A stretch of DNA of 64,000 bases. It comes from Fibrobacter succinogenes (GTDB lineage: Bacteria > Fibrobacterota > Fibrobacteria > Fibrobacterales > Fibrobacteraceae). Shown here piece by piece: positions 36,464 to 45,929 of the stretch (its first letter is position 1; each line of letters begins with the position of its first letter). A model generated the notes under the pieces. It saw nothing but the letters and a program-made list of their open reading frames with translations, was not told the DNA's origin and did not search any database. The DNA is taken from contig CADCDO010000019.1 of assembly GCA_902800345.1 (NCBI GenBank), forward strand, positions 1 through 64,000, read 5' to 3'. The position numbers and the translations under genes were made by a program.

Positions 36464-37762
36464 ATGAACCGGTTGAGTTTCATTTTTCTCCTGATTCTAT
36501 CGACATGCGGCCTGATTTGCCATGCCGAAGAAATTGACGCCTGCGTATTTGACCAATACGTCCTTGGAATGCTTAACGAAAATGCAGTTTCGGACAATTC
36601 CACCAGACATTTGGAACTGCTGGATTTTATCGCCGAACATGGCCACAAGGCGAAAGCGGAAATATGCGCGGACAAAGAACAACGCGAAAAACTGATCCGA
36701 ATCGCCTATACGCTTTATGACGAAAAAAAAGGCGACACCGAATTCAACAACGTTTATCCAAAATACGCTTTTTTCGCAGGCCAAGAAGAAGAAGGTCGAA
36801 TTGCGACAAACGAAGACAATGCGATGTACAACCTGCTTTTGGACTACATGATCGCGAAGTACGACAACCAGTACGCTTTTCAGAAAAAGGAAATGCTGAA
36901 AAAATATCCGGACGGATCAAAGATTCTCGCATCCAGTATCGCCCAGAAACTCTTTACAGCCGAACGACTCATGAGTATTGCTACCAGTTTGGCAAAAAGT
37001 ACGTCCGAACTGGCTATAGACCTGTCTACATCTTGGGCGGAGCTATGGTTCCAGGACGAAAGCCCATTAGGGCGACACGAAAAATTTGATTATGACTACT
37101 CATGGATATTGAACATCCGCGACAAATTTTTGCAAAAATACCCCAACACCCGTTACAAGACCGCCATTATGGCAATTATGGACGACAACATTTCTAACCA
37201 ATTTACTCAATACGACAGGGACGACAGCTACTTCAGTTTCGGCTTTGGATTTTCTTTAGGGAAATCCTTAAAAAGTTCTTCGTTAAAGAAAGTAGACGAA
37301 ACCTTTACAGCGGGTTTTCCTGAAGCACGCTTGCAAATTCACAATTTCGTTATCCAATTCCAGAACGACCTTTTCATTGCTAAAAAAACATCCTCCAGTT
37401 TTGACTTATTCTTGGGATACTCTTTTGATTTTGGCAAATTCAGGGCCGATGTCATGGGAGGCATAGGATTAACATCGTTCTGCTTTGAAAATGATACGAC
37501 AAACAACATGTCTTATTTCGGAAGCGCCCAGATAGTCAAAAAGCTCCCTGTGGGCGACATACTCTATCTTTCCCCCAAATTTCAATGGGTCGTGAAGGGA
37601 GTCCGTTTTGACGATCCGTTTTCTAACCGCAAACGCTGGGGCGTAATCAACCACTTTCTATTCGGATTAATTTTCGAAGCCCAAATACCGTTATCAAAGT
37701 TGAACACCAAGGACAGCGGCAAAAATCACGACCTCATCCGAAGAACAAGCATTCGGAAATAG
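36464..37762 (+). CDS. Outer-membrane protein, tandem paralogue 2
   Basis: This 432-aa protein has a signal peptide (SFIFLLILSTCGLICHA). It matches the preceding gene through its length (CVFDQYVLGML, EDNAMYNLLLDYMIAKYD, FGFGFSLGKSL, FDLFLGYSFDFGKFRADVMGGIGL). It starts 15 bp after that gene, so the two form an operon and arose by duplication. Strands after residue 250 suggest a barrel. Its TAG stop is followed by ACGAGTG, resembling the start of the TAGACGA repeats. Confidence 0.7.
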   Translation: MNRLSFIFLLILSTCGLICHAEEIDACVFDQYVLGMLNENAVSDNSTRHLELLDFIAEHGHKAKAEICADKEQREKLIRIAYTLYDEKKGDTEFNNVYPKYAFFAGQEEEGRIATNEDNAMYNLLLDYMIAKYDNQYAFQKKEMLKKYPDGSKILASSIAQKLFTAERLMSIATSLAKSTSELAIDLSTSWAELWFQDESPLGRHEKFDYDYSWILNIRDKFLQKYPNTRYKTAIMAIMDDNISNQFTQYDRDDSYFSFGFGFSLGKSLKSSSLKKVDETFTAGFPEARLQIHNFVIQFQNDLFIAKKTSSSFDLFLGYSFDFGKFRADVMGGIGLTSFCFENDTTNNMSYFGSAQIVKKLPVGDILYLSPKFQWVVKGVRFDDPFSNRKRWGVINHFLFGLIFEAQIPLSKLNTKDSGKNHDLIRRTSIRK

Positions 37763-37833
37763 ACGAGTGCGCTACTAAAACGTCCTACCGCCTACAGTCT
37801 ACTGCATACTGTTTACTAACCACTATCCTTCAC

Positions 37834-37866
37834 TGGATCCCTCGTCGCTTCGCTTCTCGGGATGAC
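37834..37866 (+). repeat. Dispersed GGATCC/GGATGAC hairpin element
   Basis: TGGATCC, a CTCG..CGAGG-like centre containing TCGCTTCGCTTC, then GGGATGAC. It is surrounded by degenerate tracts of TACTAACCACT-type short repeats (37800-37940). Confidence 0.65.
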
Positions 37867-37933
37867 GATGGTTTGCGGTTAGGTTTGCAATTAGAACGGT
37901 CCTTTTACATTCCTGTTTACTAACCACTGCTTA

Positions 37934-38521
37934 CTAACCACTTTTCTTCGCCTTCGCGATAGCTTCTTTTGCTAGTTTATCTACAAGTTCGTTCCACTTG
38001 ACGCCGGTGTGGGCGGCGACCTTTTCGAACTGGACGCGGTGAAGATAAGGTTTTGCGGCCGAAACGTACATTTTCGCGATATTGCTCTTTGCCTGCCATT
38101 CACCCTTGGCCCAGCGTGCAATGCCTTCGTAATCATGGCAAATGACGCCATTCATGTCATGCGCATCAAGCCAGCGCATCGCTTGGAACGAAGCCATCAC
38201 TTCCCCGTCGATATTGCGGCTTTCGGCATCAAATGCCGTGATTCCCGAGCCACGAGCTAGTTCCTTGTCGTCTTCAGTAACGACAAACGCCCAACCCGCA
38301 GGGCCAAATCCTGGCGAAAAAGAACCATCGACAAATACGCGGATTCCATCGGGTGTCGGCGCCTGCATCCCGTCAAGCCAGGCCTCGGCTTCTTCGCGGG
38401 TCGCAAACGACTTAAACAGGACTCCCTTGACTCCGTGAGTGAGTTTTTCGCATTCGGTCCACGTCGTCACGATTTTTTTTTCATTTTCGCTTTTTACTGC
38501 ATAGAACTTTTGTTTGGGCAT
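37934..38521 (-). CDS. rnhA: Ribonuclease HI with viroplasmin-like N-terminal domain
   Basis: This enzyme cleaves the RNA of RNA/DNA hybrids. The 195-aa sequence has an N-terminal caulimovirus viroplasmin-type hybrid-binding domain (KFYAVKSENEKKIVTTW, GVLFKSFATREEAEAWL), followed by RNase H. The metal residues are D65 (VFVDGSFSP), E107 (NIDGEVMA), D130 (ICHDYEG) and D181 (NELVDKLA), and H171 lies in the mobile loop. The upstream region to 38740 is A+T-rich with no gene. Confidence 0.93.
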   Translation of the reverse strand: MPKQKFYAVKSENEKKIVTTWTECEKLTHGVKGVLFKSFATREEAEAWLDGMQAPTPDGIRVFVDGSFSPGFGPAGWAFVVTEDDKELARGSGITAFDAESRNIDGEVMASFQAMRWLDAHDMNGVICHDYEGIARWAKGEWQAKSNIAKMYVSAAKPYLHRVQFEKVAAHTGVKWNELVDKLAKEAIAKAKKSG

Positions 38522-38739
38522 GGCGCAAATTTAAAAAAAACTCTTTTATTTTTTATAAAAAGTTAAGAAAAATGCGGGAGGGGATTCGCCTTATTAGGTT
38601 ATGGCCGACGCTTTAATGCTCGTTATAAAAGCTTATCCATTTCTTTAAAGCAATCTATAAGCTTTTAGATCTTATTGTATTTCTTTTTAACAGGTGTTTT
38701 TTTAATATATTTTGGCAGTAATTAAAATTAGGAGCTCTT

Positions 38740-39306
38740 TTGTTTTCTTCTCAGTACTTTGCCGATGGCAAGCAATTTTTCTGCGCGCGGTTACTCTGCA
38801 AGCCACTTTTATATTGGTGGTTCAAGCGCAAAGTAGGCAAAATAAAGAGATCAAAGACGTTTTCGTTCCCGAAAACATTGCAAGACCATGAAAAAACCGT
38901 ATTCTTTATGCCCGAGGACAAAAAGATTGCGAAGGTGATTTTAGACGAGCTCCCCGAAGAAGCGTTCAAGTCCATATTGTTCATCGCCCACGGCGATCTC
39001 GAAATTCTTTTAAACAAGAAAAAAGCGATCGCCTCCTATTACACGGATAAAGGCTGCCGTTACGGAGAGCCCCTTTTCGAAAAGCTCGAATACCAAATCA
39101 AAACTTTTGAACCCCTCGCCTGCGTCTATCTTGGTCCCTACAAGCCCCAGTTCCTGTACCTCGTCCTCGCAAGCGGAGCCGCACTCCGCGTCGGATTCGA
39201 CTGTGCACGGGAATATCCGTTCCTGAACGTAAGTCTCCATCCGCTCAAGACGCTTTCTCCTGCAAGAATGATGGCGCGCTACTTTTCCAACGAGGACAAA
39301 GAGTAG
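38740..39306 (+). CDS. Conserved hypothetical, possible glycosyltransferase-9-like fragment
   Basis: The start is a TTG preceded by AGGAG at ideal spacing. The 188-aa product has a basic N-terminus and then alternating strands and helices (KTVFFMPEDKKIAKVILDEL, ILFIAHGDLEILL, LYLVLASGAALRVGFDC). The RVGFD segment recalls heptosyltransferase (GT9) N-terminal domains, but the protein is half their length and lacks the C-terminal donor-binding domain. The following PHP gene begins 3 bp after its stop, so they are co-transcribed. Confidence 0.65.
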   Translation: MFSSQYFADGKQFFCARLLCKPLLYWWFKRKVGKIKRSKTFSFPKTLQDHEKTVFFMPEDKKIAKVILDELPEEAFKSILFIAHGDLEILLNKKKAIASYYTDKGCRYGEPLFEKLEYQIKTFEPLACVYLGPYKPQFLYLVLASGAALRVGFDCAREYPFLNVSLHPLKTLSPARMMARYFSNEDKE

Positions 39307-39308
39307 CC

Positions 39309-40181
39309 ATGCAGAAGATGTTCTCAACAATCATCAACGAAAATGGCGGCTATGCGGATTTGCATTTGCACACCAAGCTTTCGGATGGGACGCTCGCCGT
39401 TGATGAACTGCTCACGCTCTGCAAGCGCAAGGGACTCCGCTGCATATCCATTACGGACCACGACAACCTCGACAGTTTCAAGATTGCCGAAGAACCGGCC
39501 AAGGAAATCGGGCTCGAAATCATTCCGGGTATCGAAATTTCCGCCGTGTGGCAAGGAAAGGACATCCACATTCTGGGTTACTTCTGCGACCCGACGAACC
39601 TCGCCCTGAACATGGAACTCGAGGACTTCGCTAAGCAGCGTATTGCACGCGTCAAGGCGATTATCAAAAAGTTGAACGCCCTCGGTATCGGCATCACGTT
39701 CGAAAAAGTCCATTCATATTGCAAAGGAAAAATCATCGGGCGCCCGCATATTGCCATGTCGCTTGTCGATGAAGAATACATCTCGAATTTTTCCGAGGCT
39801 TTCACGAAATACTTGGGAGACGGCTGCATCGCCTTCGTCGAAAAGAAAGGGCTCAACCCGCAAGAAACGATCAGGCTTATCGAAAACGCCGGCGGCATCG
39901 CGGTCCTCGCCCACCCGTACAAATCCGGTCTCAGCGACCAGTTCATCGAGAGCATGGTGGAATGGGGCATCCAGGGCATGGAAGTCTATAGCCCGGCGCA
40001 AAAAGGCGCGGTAGGGCGAAAGTATAAAGAAATGGCACAAAAGTTCGGGCTGGTAGGCACAGGCGGTTCGGATTTCCACACAGAAAACGGCAATTATCTG
40101 CCCGGTTGCATGAAAATGCCATACACAGTTGTTCAAGCGCTTCGCGAAAGACGGGAAAAATCCCGCGCAGAATGGTTCTAA
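39309..40181 (+). CDS. PHP-domain phosphoesterase (RNase AM/YciV-like)
   Basis: This 290-aa metal-dependent phosphoesterase has all PHP motifs: DLHLHTKLSDG, ITDHDNLD, IHILGYFCD, GRPHIAMSL, VLAHPYKSG and GSDFHTENG. The closest known group contains 3',5'-nucleoside bisphosphate phosphatase and RNase AM, which trims RNA 5' ends. The exact substrate cannot be told from sequence. It lies between the gene at 38740 and the outer-membrane gene at 40181, whose ATG overlaps its stop codon (TAATG). Confidence 0.85.
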   Translation: MQKMFSTIINENGGYADLHLHTKLSDGTLAVDELLTLCKRKGLRCISITDHDNLDSFKIAEEPAKEIGLEIIPGIEISAVWQGKDIHILGYFCDPTNLALNMELEDFAKQRIARVKAIIKKLNALGIGITFEKVHSYCKGKIIGRPHIAMSLVDEEYISNFSEAFTKYLGDGCIAFVEKKGLNPQETIRLIENAGGIAVLAHPYKSGLSDQFIESMVEWGIQGMEVYSPAQKGAVGRKYKEMAQKFGLVGTGGSDFHTENGNYLPGCMKMPYTVVQALRERREKSRAEWF

Positions 40182-42265
40182 TGAATCGTGTAATTCTTCT
40201 ATTGGCTTTTTTTGGGGCGCTTGTTTCAAGCGTCTATGCCGACGTAATCCACGCCAAACCTTACGTGCTCCCGACTCCGCAGGACTCGGTTTTCGAAACA
40301 CCAAACGCCCCCGACCCCGCCCCCAGGGAAACCGACGCCGGACGTTGGGTCATTCCGCTACGCGAGGTCATGCAGCGTACTTACGACGTTTCGGGCCAAA
40401 AATCCGAATGGGTGCTCGGCACGTCCATCCTTGGCAGTCCGGAACTTCCGGCATCTGCGCTTGGAATCGGAACGCTTAGCAAGCGCTACCCGAGCAAGCT
40501 TGCCGGCATCTACACCACGCGCCTAAGTTACGACGCCTCGACGCTCGCCTTGAACGGCGAGAACGGAATACTATTCGAAGAGCGTCACGGCATACCCGTC
40601 GATACGCCCATCACCGATGTCAACTGGGAACGTGGACCGTTCGAAGGCAATGCACTCCGCCTTGATTTCCGGCGGCTCATCACGGATTCCGTCACGTTGG
40701 ACCTTGGCGTTTCAAGCCATTCCAACTTGCTTTCTAAACCGTACGAATACCAGCCGGTGACCCACTCGCCTTATTTTGCTTTGGGGCGAGATTCCACACA
40801 AATTCCATTCGGTGGGCGAAACATCGCGATGAACAGCATACATTTTCAGCCTATCGTCACATGGAGATTCAAGCACGGCAAGGCTTTTTTCAAAATAAAC
40901 TATCTAAACCTTGACAATGCGGACAATACGACGCACAAGGTCTTGCTAGACACACTCGATCCGACCGTCCGAAAATTCCAGACGGACCCCTATAGGATTA
41001 TCATCGAAACACGCACATATGGCGGAGGCGTTGAATACAGCCCCATCAAGAACTTGACGCTTGGAACAGGAATCCATTACGGAAACCACGAAATAGACTT
41101 GCGCAGACTTTCAAAGATTAAGAAGGGTATCGATACGCTCTATAACGATAATGGCGACGCTGTATTACAAGCAACATATTATGACACCAGCATTGTCCGC
41201 AATTACGAGACAATTCTTGGCAATTTTGACGTTCGCTACAACATGTTCCTGAATCCAAAAATTCACTTTGAATACGAGTTTTTAAACACTACCGAAACAT
41301 CGCCTGACAGAAAAAAGAAAGAGTATTTCCAGGACCGCGAAATCGGCTACGCAGAAATTTCCGACACGTTGTTCGGAAAGGCTCTGTTCCGCGTCCAAGC
41401 CGGTCTGCAACGCAACAGTTCGCTTTTAGATACGGTCGAATTCGCGCCCGCCTTTTCGCTAGACGGAACATACTTGCTCCCCCACAATTTAATGGCTAGC
41501 GCCTCGTACCGTCATGACAACAAGTTCCCCGATGTAAACCAAATCAAACTTGTCGAAACCGGCCGAATAGCGTTTCCCAATGAGAATCTAAAGTACGAAT
41601 CTCGTGACCGCGCCACGGCTAATATCGTATGGCAGAAGCGCGACGTTTTTTATGGTCTCGGATTGCGTTACGAACACGCTAACGACTTGATTAAACCAAA
41701 CTGGGCAATTCACAGAAGGCTCGATACCACCTTCGTCGATACAACGTATATTGCAAATTACGAAACTTTCGAAACGCGGGACACGACCATCGCGCATCCA
41801 AACGATTCGCTCGAATCTATTTTCCGATACGGAAACTTGGACCACGCCCATTCTCTCGACTGGATCATGCAAATCGGATTCCGCCTGTGGAACTGGAAAT
41901 TTTATTTCGAGCGCGGACAAAGGATTACGCGTTCCAAGCTCATCGACACGCCATCACTATATTACAAAGGAAGTATCCACTGGCAAAACCGGTTCGTCAG
42001 GGATAGGCTCGGTGTAAGCGTACGTCTCGATTTCCAGTGGTTCAACAAACGCACCGATTGCACAATCAACGAAAATGGTGACCCGGAACTCGTCAACCTA
42101 CATCACTACTTGGCGATGGATTTCGAAGCCCGCATGCAAATTCTTTCGTTCGAACTTTACAGCCGCATCGAAAACTTCAACCACAGCATTTACGCTCCAG
42201 AATCGGGCTATACGCCCGAAGGCCTTCGCTTCGCCTACGGCATCGTCTGGACGTTCGGGAATTAA
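40181..42265 (+). CDS. Outer-membrane beta-barrel receptor-like protein
   Basis: The 694-aa product starts at 40181 in a TAATG overlap with the PHP gene and has a signal peptide (MNRVILLLAFFGALVSSVYA). From about residue 90 it is a long run of amphipathic strands with aromatic girdles (RLDFRRLITDSVTLDLGVSSH, FYGLGLRYEHANDLI, GLRFAYGIVWTFGN). This looks like the barrel of a TonB-dependent receptor, but no plug domain or TonB box is recognised. It may be a substrate porin or a secretion-associated barrel. Confidence 0.75.
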   Translation: MNRVILLLAFFGALVSSVYADVIHAKPYVLPTPQDSVFETPNAPDPAPRETDAGRWVIPLREVMQRTYDVSGQKSEWVLGTSILGSPELPASALGIGTLSKRYPSKLAGIYTTRLSYDASTLALNGENGILFEERHGIPVDTPITDVNWERGPFEGNALRLDFRRLITDSVTLDLGVSSHSNLLSKPYEYQPVTHSPYFALGRDSTQIPFGGRNIAMNSIHFQPIVTWRFKHGKAFFKINYLNLDNADNTTHKVLLDTLDPTVRKFQTDPYRIIIETRTYGGGVEYSPIKNLTLGTGIHYGNHEIDLRRLSKIKKGIDTLYNDNGDAVLQATYYDTSIVRNYETILGNFDVRYNMFLNPKIHFEYEFLNTTETSPDRKKKEYFQDREIGYAEISDTLFGKALFRVQAGLQRNSSLLDTVEFAPAFSLDGTYLLPHNLMASASYRHDNKFPDVNQIKLVETGRIAFPNENLKYESRDRATANIVWQKRDVFYGLGLRYEHANDLIKPNWAIHRRLDTTFVDTTYIANYETFETRDTTIAHPNDSLESIFRYGNLDHAHSLDWIMQIGFRLWNWKFYFERGQRITRSKLIDTPSLYYKGSIHWQNRFVRDRLGVSVRLDFQWFNKRTDCTINENGDPELVNLHHYLAMDFEARMQILSFELYSRIENFNHSIYAPESGYTPEGLRFAYGIVWTFGN

Positions 42266-42307
42266 TGTGTCCTAGACTTAGAGCTTAGGGTTGGTTAGAA
42301 GTTTTAT

Positions 42308-42335
42308 CATCCTCCGGAGGAGGATTCAGGATGAC
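42308..42335 (+). repeat. Dispersed hairpin element, variant
   Basis: CATCCTCCGGAGGAGGAT palindrome followed by TCAGGATGAC. It has the right flank of the 499-532 family with a different stem. Confidence 0.65.
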
Positions 42336-42361
42336 AGGTCACTCAGAATGGCATTAAACAA

Positions 42362-43375
42362 TTAAACACTCTGGATGCCGAGCAGCACTAGATAGGCGAC
42401 GTACAAACTCAAAAAGAGAACGCCGCCAATGCGTCCAAAACCAAATTTATCAGTCTTGGTACGTTCACCTTTACTTTTTTTCTTGAACGGTAAACAAATA
42501 AAGAAAAGCAAAAGCGTCAGTGCAGCCATGATAGGCACATCGCGGCTCATCACTTCTGGGTCCGTAGCGTTTATCGGAGCAATAACAGCAGCAATTCCGA
42601 CCACGACAAGCGTATTGAAACCATTCGAACCGATGACATTCCCGACGGCGAGATCGTTTTCTCCCCTACGAGCAGCAGCAATCGAACTCGCCAGTTCCGG
42701 CAGTGACGTGCCGACGGCAACAATGGTAAGCCCAATCAGCAAGTCGCTCACGCCAAGCGCATGCGCCAAATTGACAGCACCCCACACGAGCATCCGCGAA
42801 CTTGCAATCAAGATTCCAAGTCCCACGAGCAGCCACAAAACGGACTTTCCGATAGAAACTTTGGACGATTCCTGATTATTCTCGGGCTCATTCTGCGATA
42901 CGTTCACATTTTCGCGTTTGCGTTTTTCCTTCAGCTCCACTAGAATATTGAATAAAGTAAGCATCACAAATGCGACCAGCAAAACGGCTCCATCAATAAA
43001 CGAGACATTACCATCCTTGAGCAAGAAAACGGTCAAGGCCGTCATCAAAACGAGAATCGGAATGTCATGCGTCATCGCCTGCTTTTTGACAACAACAGGT
43101 GCAATAAGTGCCGTCGTTCCCAAGATAAGCGCAATGTTTGCGATGTTGGATCCGTAAGCGTTCCCGAGCGCAAGTTGAGGAGTATCGTTCATCGCCGACA
43201 AAACGGATACGACCATTTCTGGCGCAGACGTTCCAAAACCAACGATAATCATCCCGATAAGGAACGTGCTCATGCCCAAAAATTGGGCCACGCCGACGGC
43301 CCCATCAACAAACCGGTCTGCGCTCCAGACCAGAAGGACTAGGCCAACGACGATAGCCAATATTGAAAGAATCAT
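42362..43375 (-). CDS. Calcium/sodium antiporter (YrbG/CaCA family)
   Basis: This 337-aa inner-membrane protein has about ten transmembrane helices and the two inverted alpha repeats of the cation/Ca2+ exchanger superfamily. The first reads GFGTSAPEMVVSV..GNAYGSNIANI and the second AVGTSLPELASSI..GNVIGSNGFNT. A charged loop (KEKRKRENVNVSQNEPENN) separates the halves. It exchanges Na+ or H+ for Ca2+ or a related ion; specificity is not readable. It lies 6 bp before the minus-strand gene at 43382, which is its upstream neighbour. Confidence 0.92.
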   Translation of the reverse strand: MILSILAIVVGLVLLVWSADRFVDGAVGVAQFLGMSTFLIGMIIVGFGTSAPEMVVSVLSAMNDTPQLALGNAYGSNIANIALILGTTALIAPVVVKKQAMTHDIPILVLMTALTVFLLKDGNVSFIDGAVLLVAFVMLTLFNILVELKEKRKRENVNVSQNEPENNQESSKVSIGKSVLWLLVGLGILIASSRMLVWGAVNLAHALGVSDLLIGLTIVAVGTSLPELASSIAAARRGENDLAVGNVIGSNGFNTLVVVGIAAVIAPINATDPEVMSRDVPIMAALTLLLFFICLPFKKKSKGERTKTDKFGFGRIGGVLFLSLYVAYLVLLGIQSV

Positions 43376-43381
43376 TTGTTA

Positions 43382-44347
43382 TTAAAATACGTAGAACGTA
43401 GCGCCAACAGCTACAGACTTGGAAGAGAGGTTGTTAATTGGCCATTTATTATAGTCGTCATACTGGTTGTTCAGGCCCCAGCTGAAACGGGCGTCGAATC
43501 CAATATAGCGGTTGGCACGGATACCAAAGCCAAGGACTATGGACCAGTCCAAAGCCTGACGGTAATCCTCATCCATCATGTCTTCCTTATAGCTCGTATT
43601 ATCGGGATGCCTGATTCTAAACTTATCCGCAACCGCAAATGACGGTTGGACACCGACATCAAAGAAAAGGTTTGACCTAGCACTCTTCAAAGAAAGAAGC
43701 AACGGTACGGAAATACGGTACTGGCTGAACGACACTCTGCATTCGCCATATTTGTCATTAAAATAATCGTTGTAGCTGTTGCTTACCTTGTCGTGTTCGA
43801 ACAACACGCCTGTCTTGAACGCCATGTTGTACTCATCCAACGGGAAAAGGGCAAAGGCACCGATGTTCCAAGTTAAGCCGGAGTAACGGTCATATTCGTA
43901 GCGGCCATTATCGCCCGAAAGAAATGAGCTACCGATAAAGCCCTGAAGGCCGAATGTGAACTTGAGAGGGATTAGTCCGCGAAGCTGGTCCATATCGACG
44001 GGATCCGCTTTGGGGGCTTCGGACACATAAATCGTCTTGACCGGGCCGCGACTTTCGATTTCGCTAGGCGAATAAACCGGACGATAAACGAATTTCTTTT
44101 TTTTCTTTTTAACAGGTTGTGCTGCATCGGCACCACGAACGGCAGCAGGTTCCGCAGAGAAGTCCTCAGAAACGGACTCGACAGGTGCTTCGGCGACAGC
44201 AGATTCCGGTGCAGAAGTGGAAGGCGCCTCTACAGCAGAGACAGGAGCAGAGGGCGCAGTAGGAGCTGTCGCAACAGGAGTCGCATCCTGGGCCATGACA
44301 GCAGAAACAGCAAATGCAGTTAAAATTCCAGCGTATTTCAGATTCAT
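43382..44347 (-). CDS. Porin-family outer-membrane protein
   Basis: The 321-aa product starts at 44347 with GGAGGATTT upstream, and a signal peptide (MNLKYAGILTAFAVSAVMAQ). A low-complexity Ala/Pro/Ser/Glu stretch (about 20-80) ends in a basic patch (KKKKKKFVYRP). The rest is an 8- to 10-strand barrel (FTFGLQGFIGSSFL, WNIGAFALFPLD, VLGFGIRANRYIGFDARFSWG) ending VAVGATFYVF. The disordered part may cross the periplasm and touch peptidoglycan. Role unknown. Confidence 0.75.
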   Translation of the reverse strand: MNLKYAGILTAFAVSAVMAQDATPVATAPTAPSAPVSAVEAPSTSAPESAVAEAPVESVSEDFSAEPAAVRGADAAQPVKKKKKKFVYRPVYSPSEIESRGPVKTIYVSEAPKADPVDMDQLRGLIPLKFTFGLQGFIGSSFLSGDNGRYEYDRYSGLTWNIGAFALFPLDEYNMAFKTGVLFEHDKVSNSYNDYFNDKYGECRVSFSQYRISVPLLLSLKSARSNLFFDVGVQPSFAVADKFRIRHPDNTSYKEDMMDEDYRQALDWSIVLGFGIRANRYIGFDARFSWGLNNQYDDYNKWPINNLSSKSVAVGATFYVF

Positions 44348-44451
44348 AATAAATCCTCCAATGTAATCATATAATATTATAGATTTTTTATCGGGACTAG
44401 ACCAGTACAAAATACAAGCAAGTCGATAATAAAATGCTAGATTAGTGGCGT

Positions 44452-45909
44452 ATGAAAATAAATATCGTAAATACCGCTTCGGGCAAGGCCAATGCCTATG
44501 CCCTATTTTTTGTCAAACAGTCCGTCCAATTTTCCAAAGTGCTTACCGAAGCCGGCAGCGCCCAGGTGGAATCCGTCCTCGAAGGCATGAAAGACGGCCC
44601 TTTCGAAGACCTTGAACTCCTGGAAATCGACGGGGACAACACCTTGTTTGTCGACGCCGCCAAGGAACGCGGGCTCTCGAACCTCGACCACCTGCGCATG
44701 GCCGCCTACCGCCTCGCCGGACGCGCCATGAAAAAGCAGATTGCCTGCGTGAGCCTCTTCCTCGCCGACGCCGCCGATGAACAGTTCAAGGCCATCGTCC
44801 ACGGTTTGCATTACGCGAACTACAAGTTCGACGCTTACAAGAGCAAGCAAAAGCCGAATTTCCAGGTCACCTACGAAATCGTCGCCGGTGAACACATTGC
44901 CGCGTTCAAGAAAATTGCCGAAGAAGTCGCCATCGAACAGAAGGCAGTGACCCTCGCGAAGAACCTCATCAACACCTGCGCCGCCGACCTCTACCCCGCC
45001 GAATTCGTCGAGAACGCAAAGACGATTGCCAAGTACACGCCGGGGCTTTCCATCAAGGTGCGCGACATGAAGCAACTCGAAAAAGAAGGCTTCATGGGCC
45101 ACGTGACCGTGGGCAAGGGCAGCTCCCGCGAGCCCTACATGATTACGCTCGACTACAAGCCCGCCAAGCGCACATCCAAGGACCACCTCGTCATCGTCGG
45201 CAAGGGCCTCACGTTCGACACCGGCGGACTTTGTCTGAAACCGCCCAAGTCCATGCCCGAAATGATCAGCGACATGAGCGGTGCGGCCACCGCACTTGCC
45301 GCCATCCAGGCCATCGCAACACTCAAGCTCCCGATCCACGTAAGCGCTGTCTGCTGCCTTGCCGAAAACGCCATCGGCAACAAGTCAGTGCTGCCGGGCG
45401 ACATTTTCAAGGCCAAGAACGGCAAGACCGTCATGGTCGACAACACAGACGCCGAAGGCCGCCTGGTTCTCTCCGACGGACTTGCCGAAGCAGGTGAAAT
45501 CGGAGCAACGCACATCGTGGACCTCGCCACCCTCACGGGCGCCATGGTCCGCGCCCTCGGCTACGCCGTCGCCGGGTTCTTCAGCAACGACGACGACCTC
45601 GGACTCAAGGTCATCAACTGCGGCGAAGCCTGCTGCGAAAAGTTCTGGAGCATGCCTCTCGAAGAAGAATACGCCGACGCGCTCAAGGACAAGTTCGCCG
45701 ATCTCAAGAACACGGGAAGCGACGCGGGAGCCATCTCCGCGGCCCTTTTCTTGCAAGAATTCGTGCCGGAAAACACCGCCTGGGCGCACTTGGACATCGC
45801 AGGAACCGCCTTTGTCGATAAAAAGTGGAAGTACACCGAATACGGTGCCACCGGCTTCGGCGTGCAGACCTTGATTGAACTTGCGCGCGAATTTAGCGTC
45901 GCCGAGTAA
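44452..45909 (+). CDS. pepA: Leucyl aminopeptidase (M17)
   Basis: This cytoplasmic di-metal aminopeptidase forms hexamers. The 485-aa sequence has the M17 C-terminal catalytic domain: VGKGLTFDTGGLCLKP with the metal-binding Lys and Asp and the NTDAEGRLVLSDGL signature, then THIVDLATLTGAM. The N-terminal domain is divergent as usual. guaA follows 20 bp downstream on the same strand, so they may share a transcript. Confidence 0.95.
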   Translation: MKINIVNTASGKANAYALFFVKQSVQFSKVLTEAGSAQVESVLEGMKDGPFEDLELLEIDGDNTLFVDAAKERGLSNLDHLRMAAYRLAGRAMKKQIACVSLFLADAADEQFKAIVHGLHYANYKFDAYKSKQKPNFQVTYEIVAGEHIAAFKKIAEEVAIEQKAVTLAKNLINTCAADLYPAEFVENAKTIAKYTPGLSIKVRDMKQLEKEGFMGHVTVGKGSSREPYMITLDYKPAKRTSKDHLVIVGKGLTFDTGGLCLKPPKSMPEMISDMSGAATALAAIQAIATLKLPIHVSAVCCLAENAIGNKSVLPGDIFKAKNGKTVMVDNTDAEGRLVLSDGLAEAGEIGATHIVDLATLTGAMVRALGYAVAGFFSNDDDLGLKVINCGEACCEKFWSMPLEEEYADALKDKFADLKNTGSDAGAISAALFLQEFVPENTAWAHLDIAGTAFVDKKWKYTEYGATGFGVQTLIELAREFSVAE

Positions 45910-45929
45910 AATTTCTATTTTTGGTCCGT

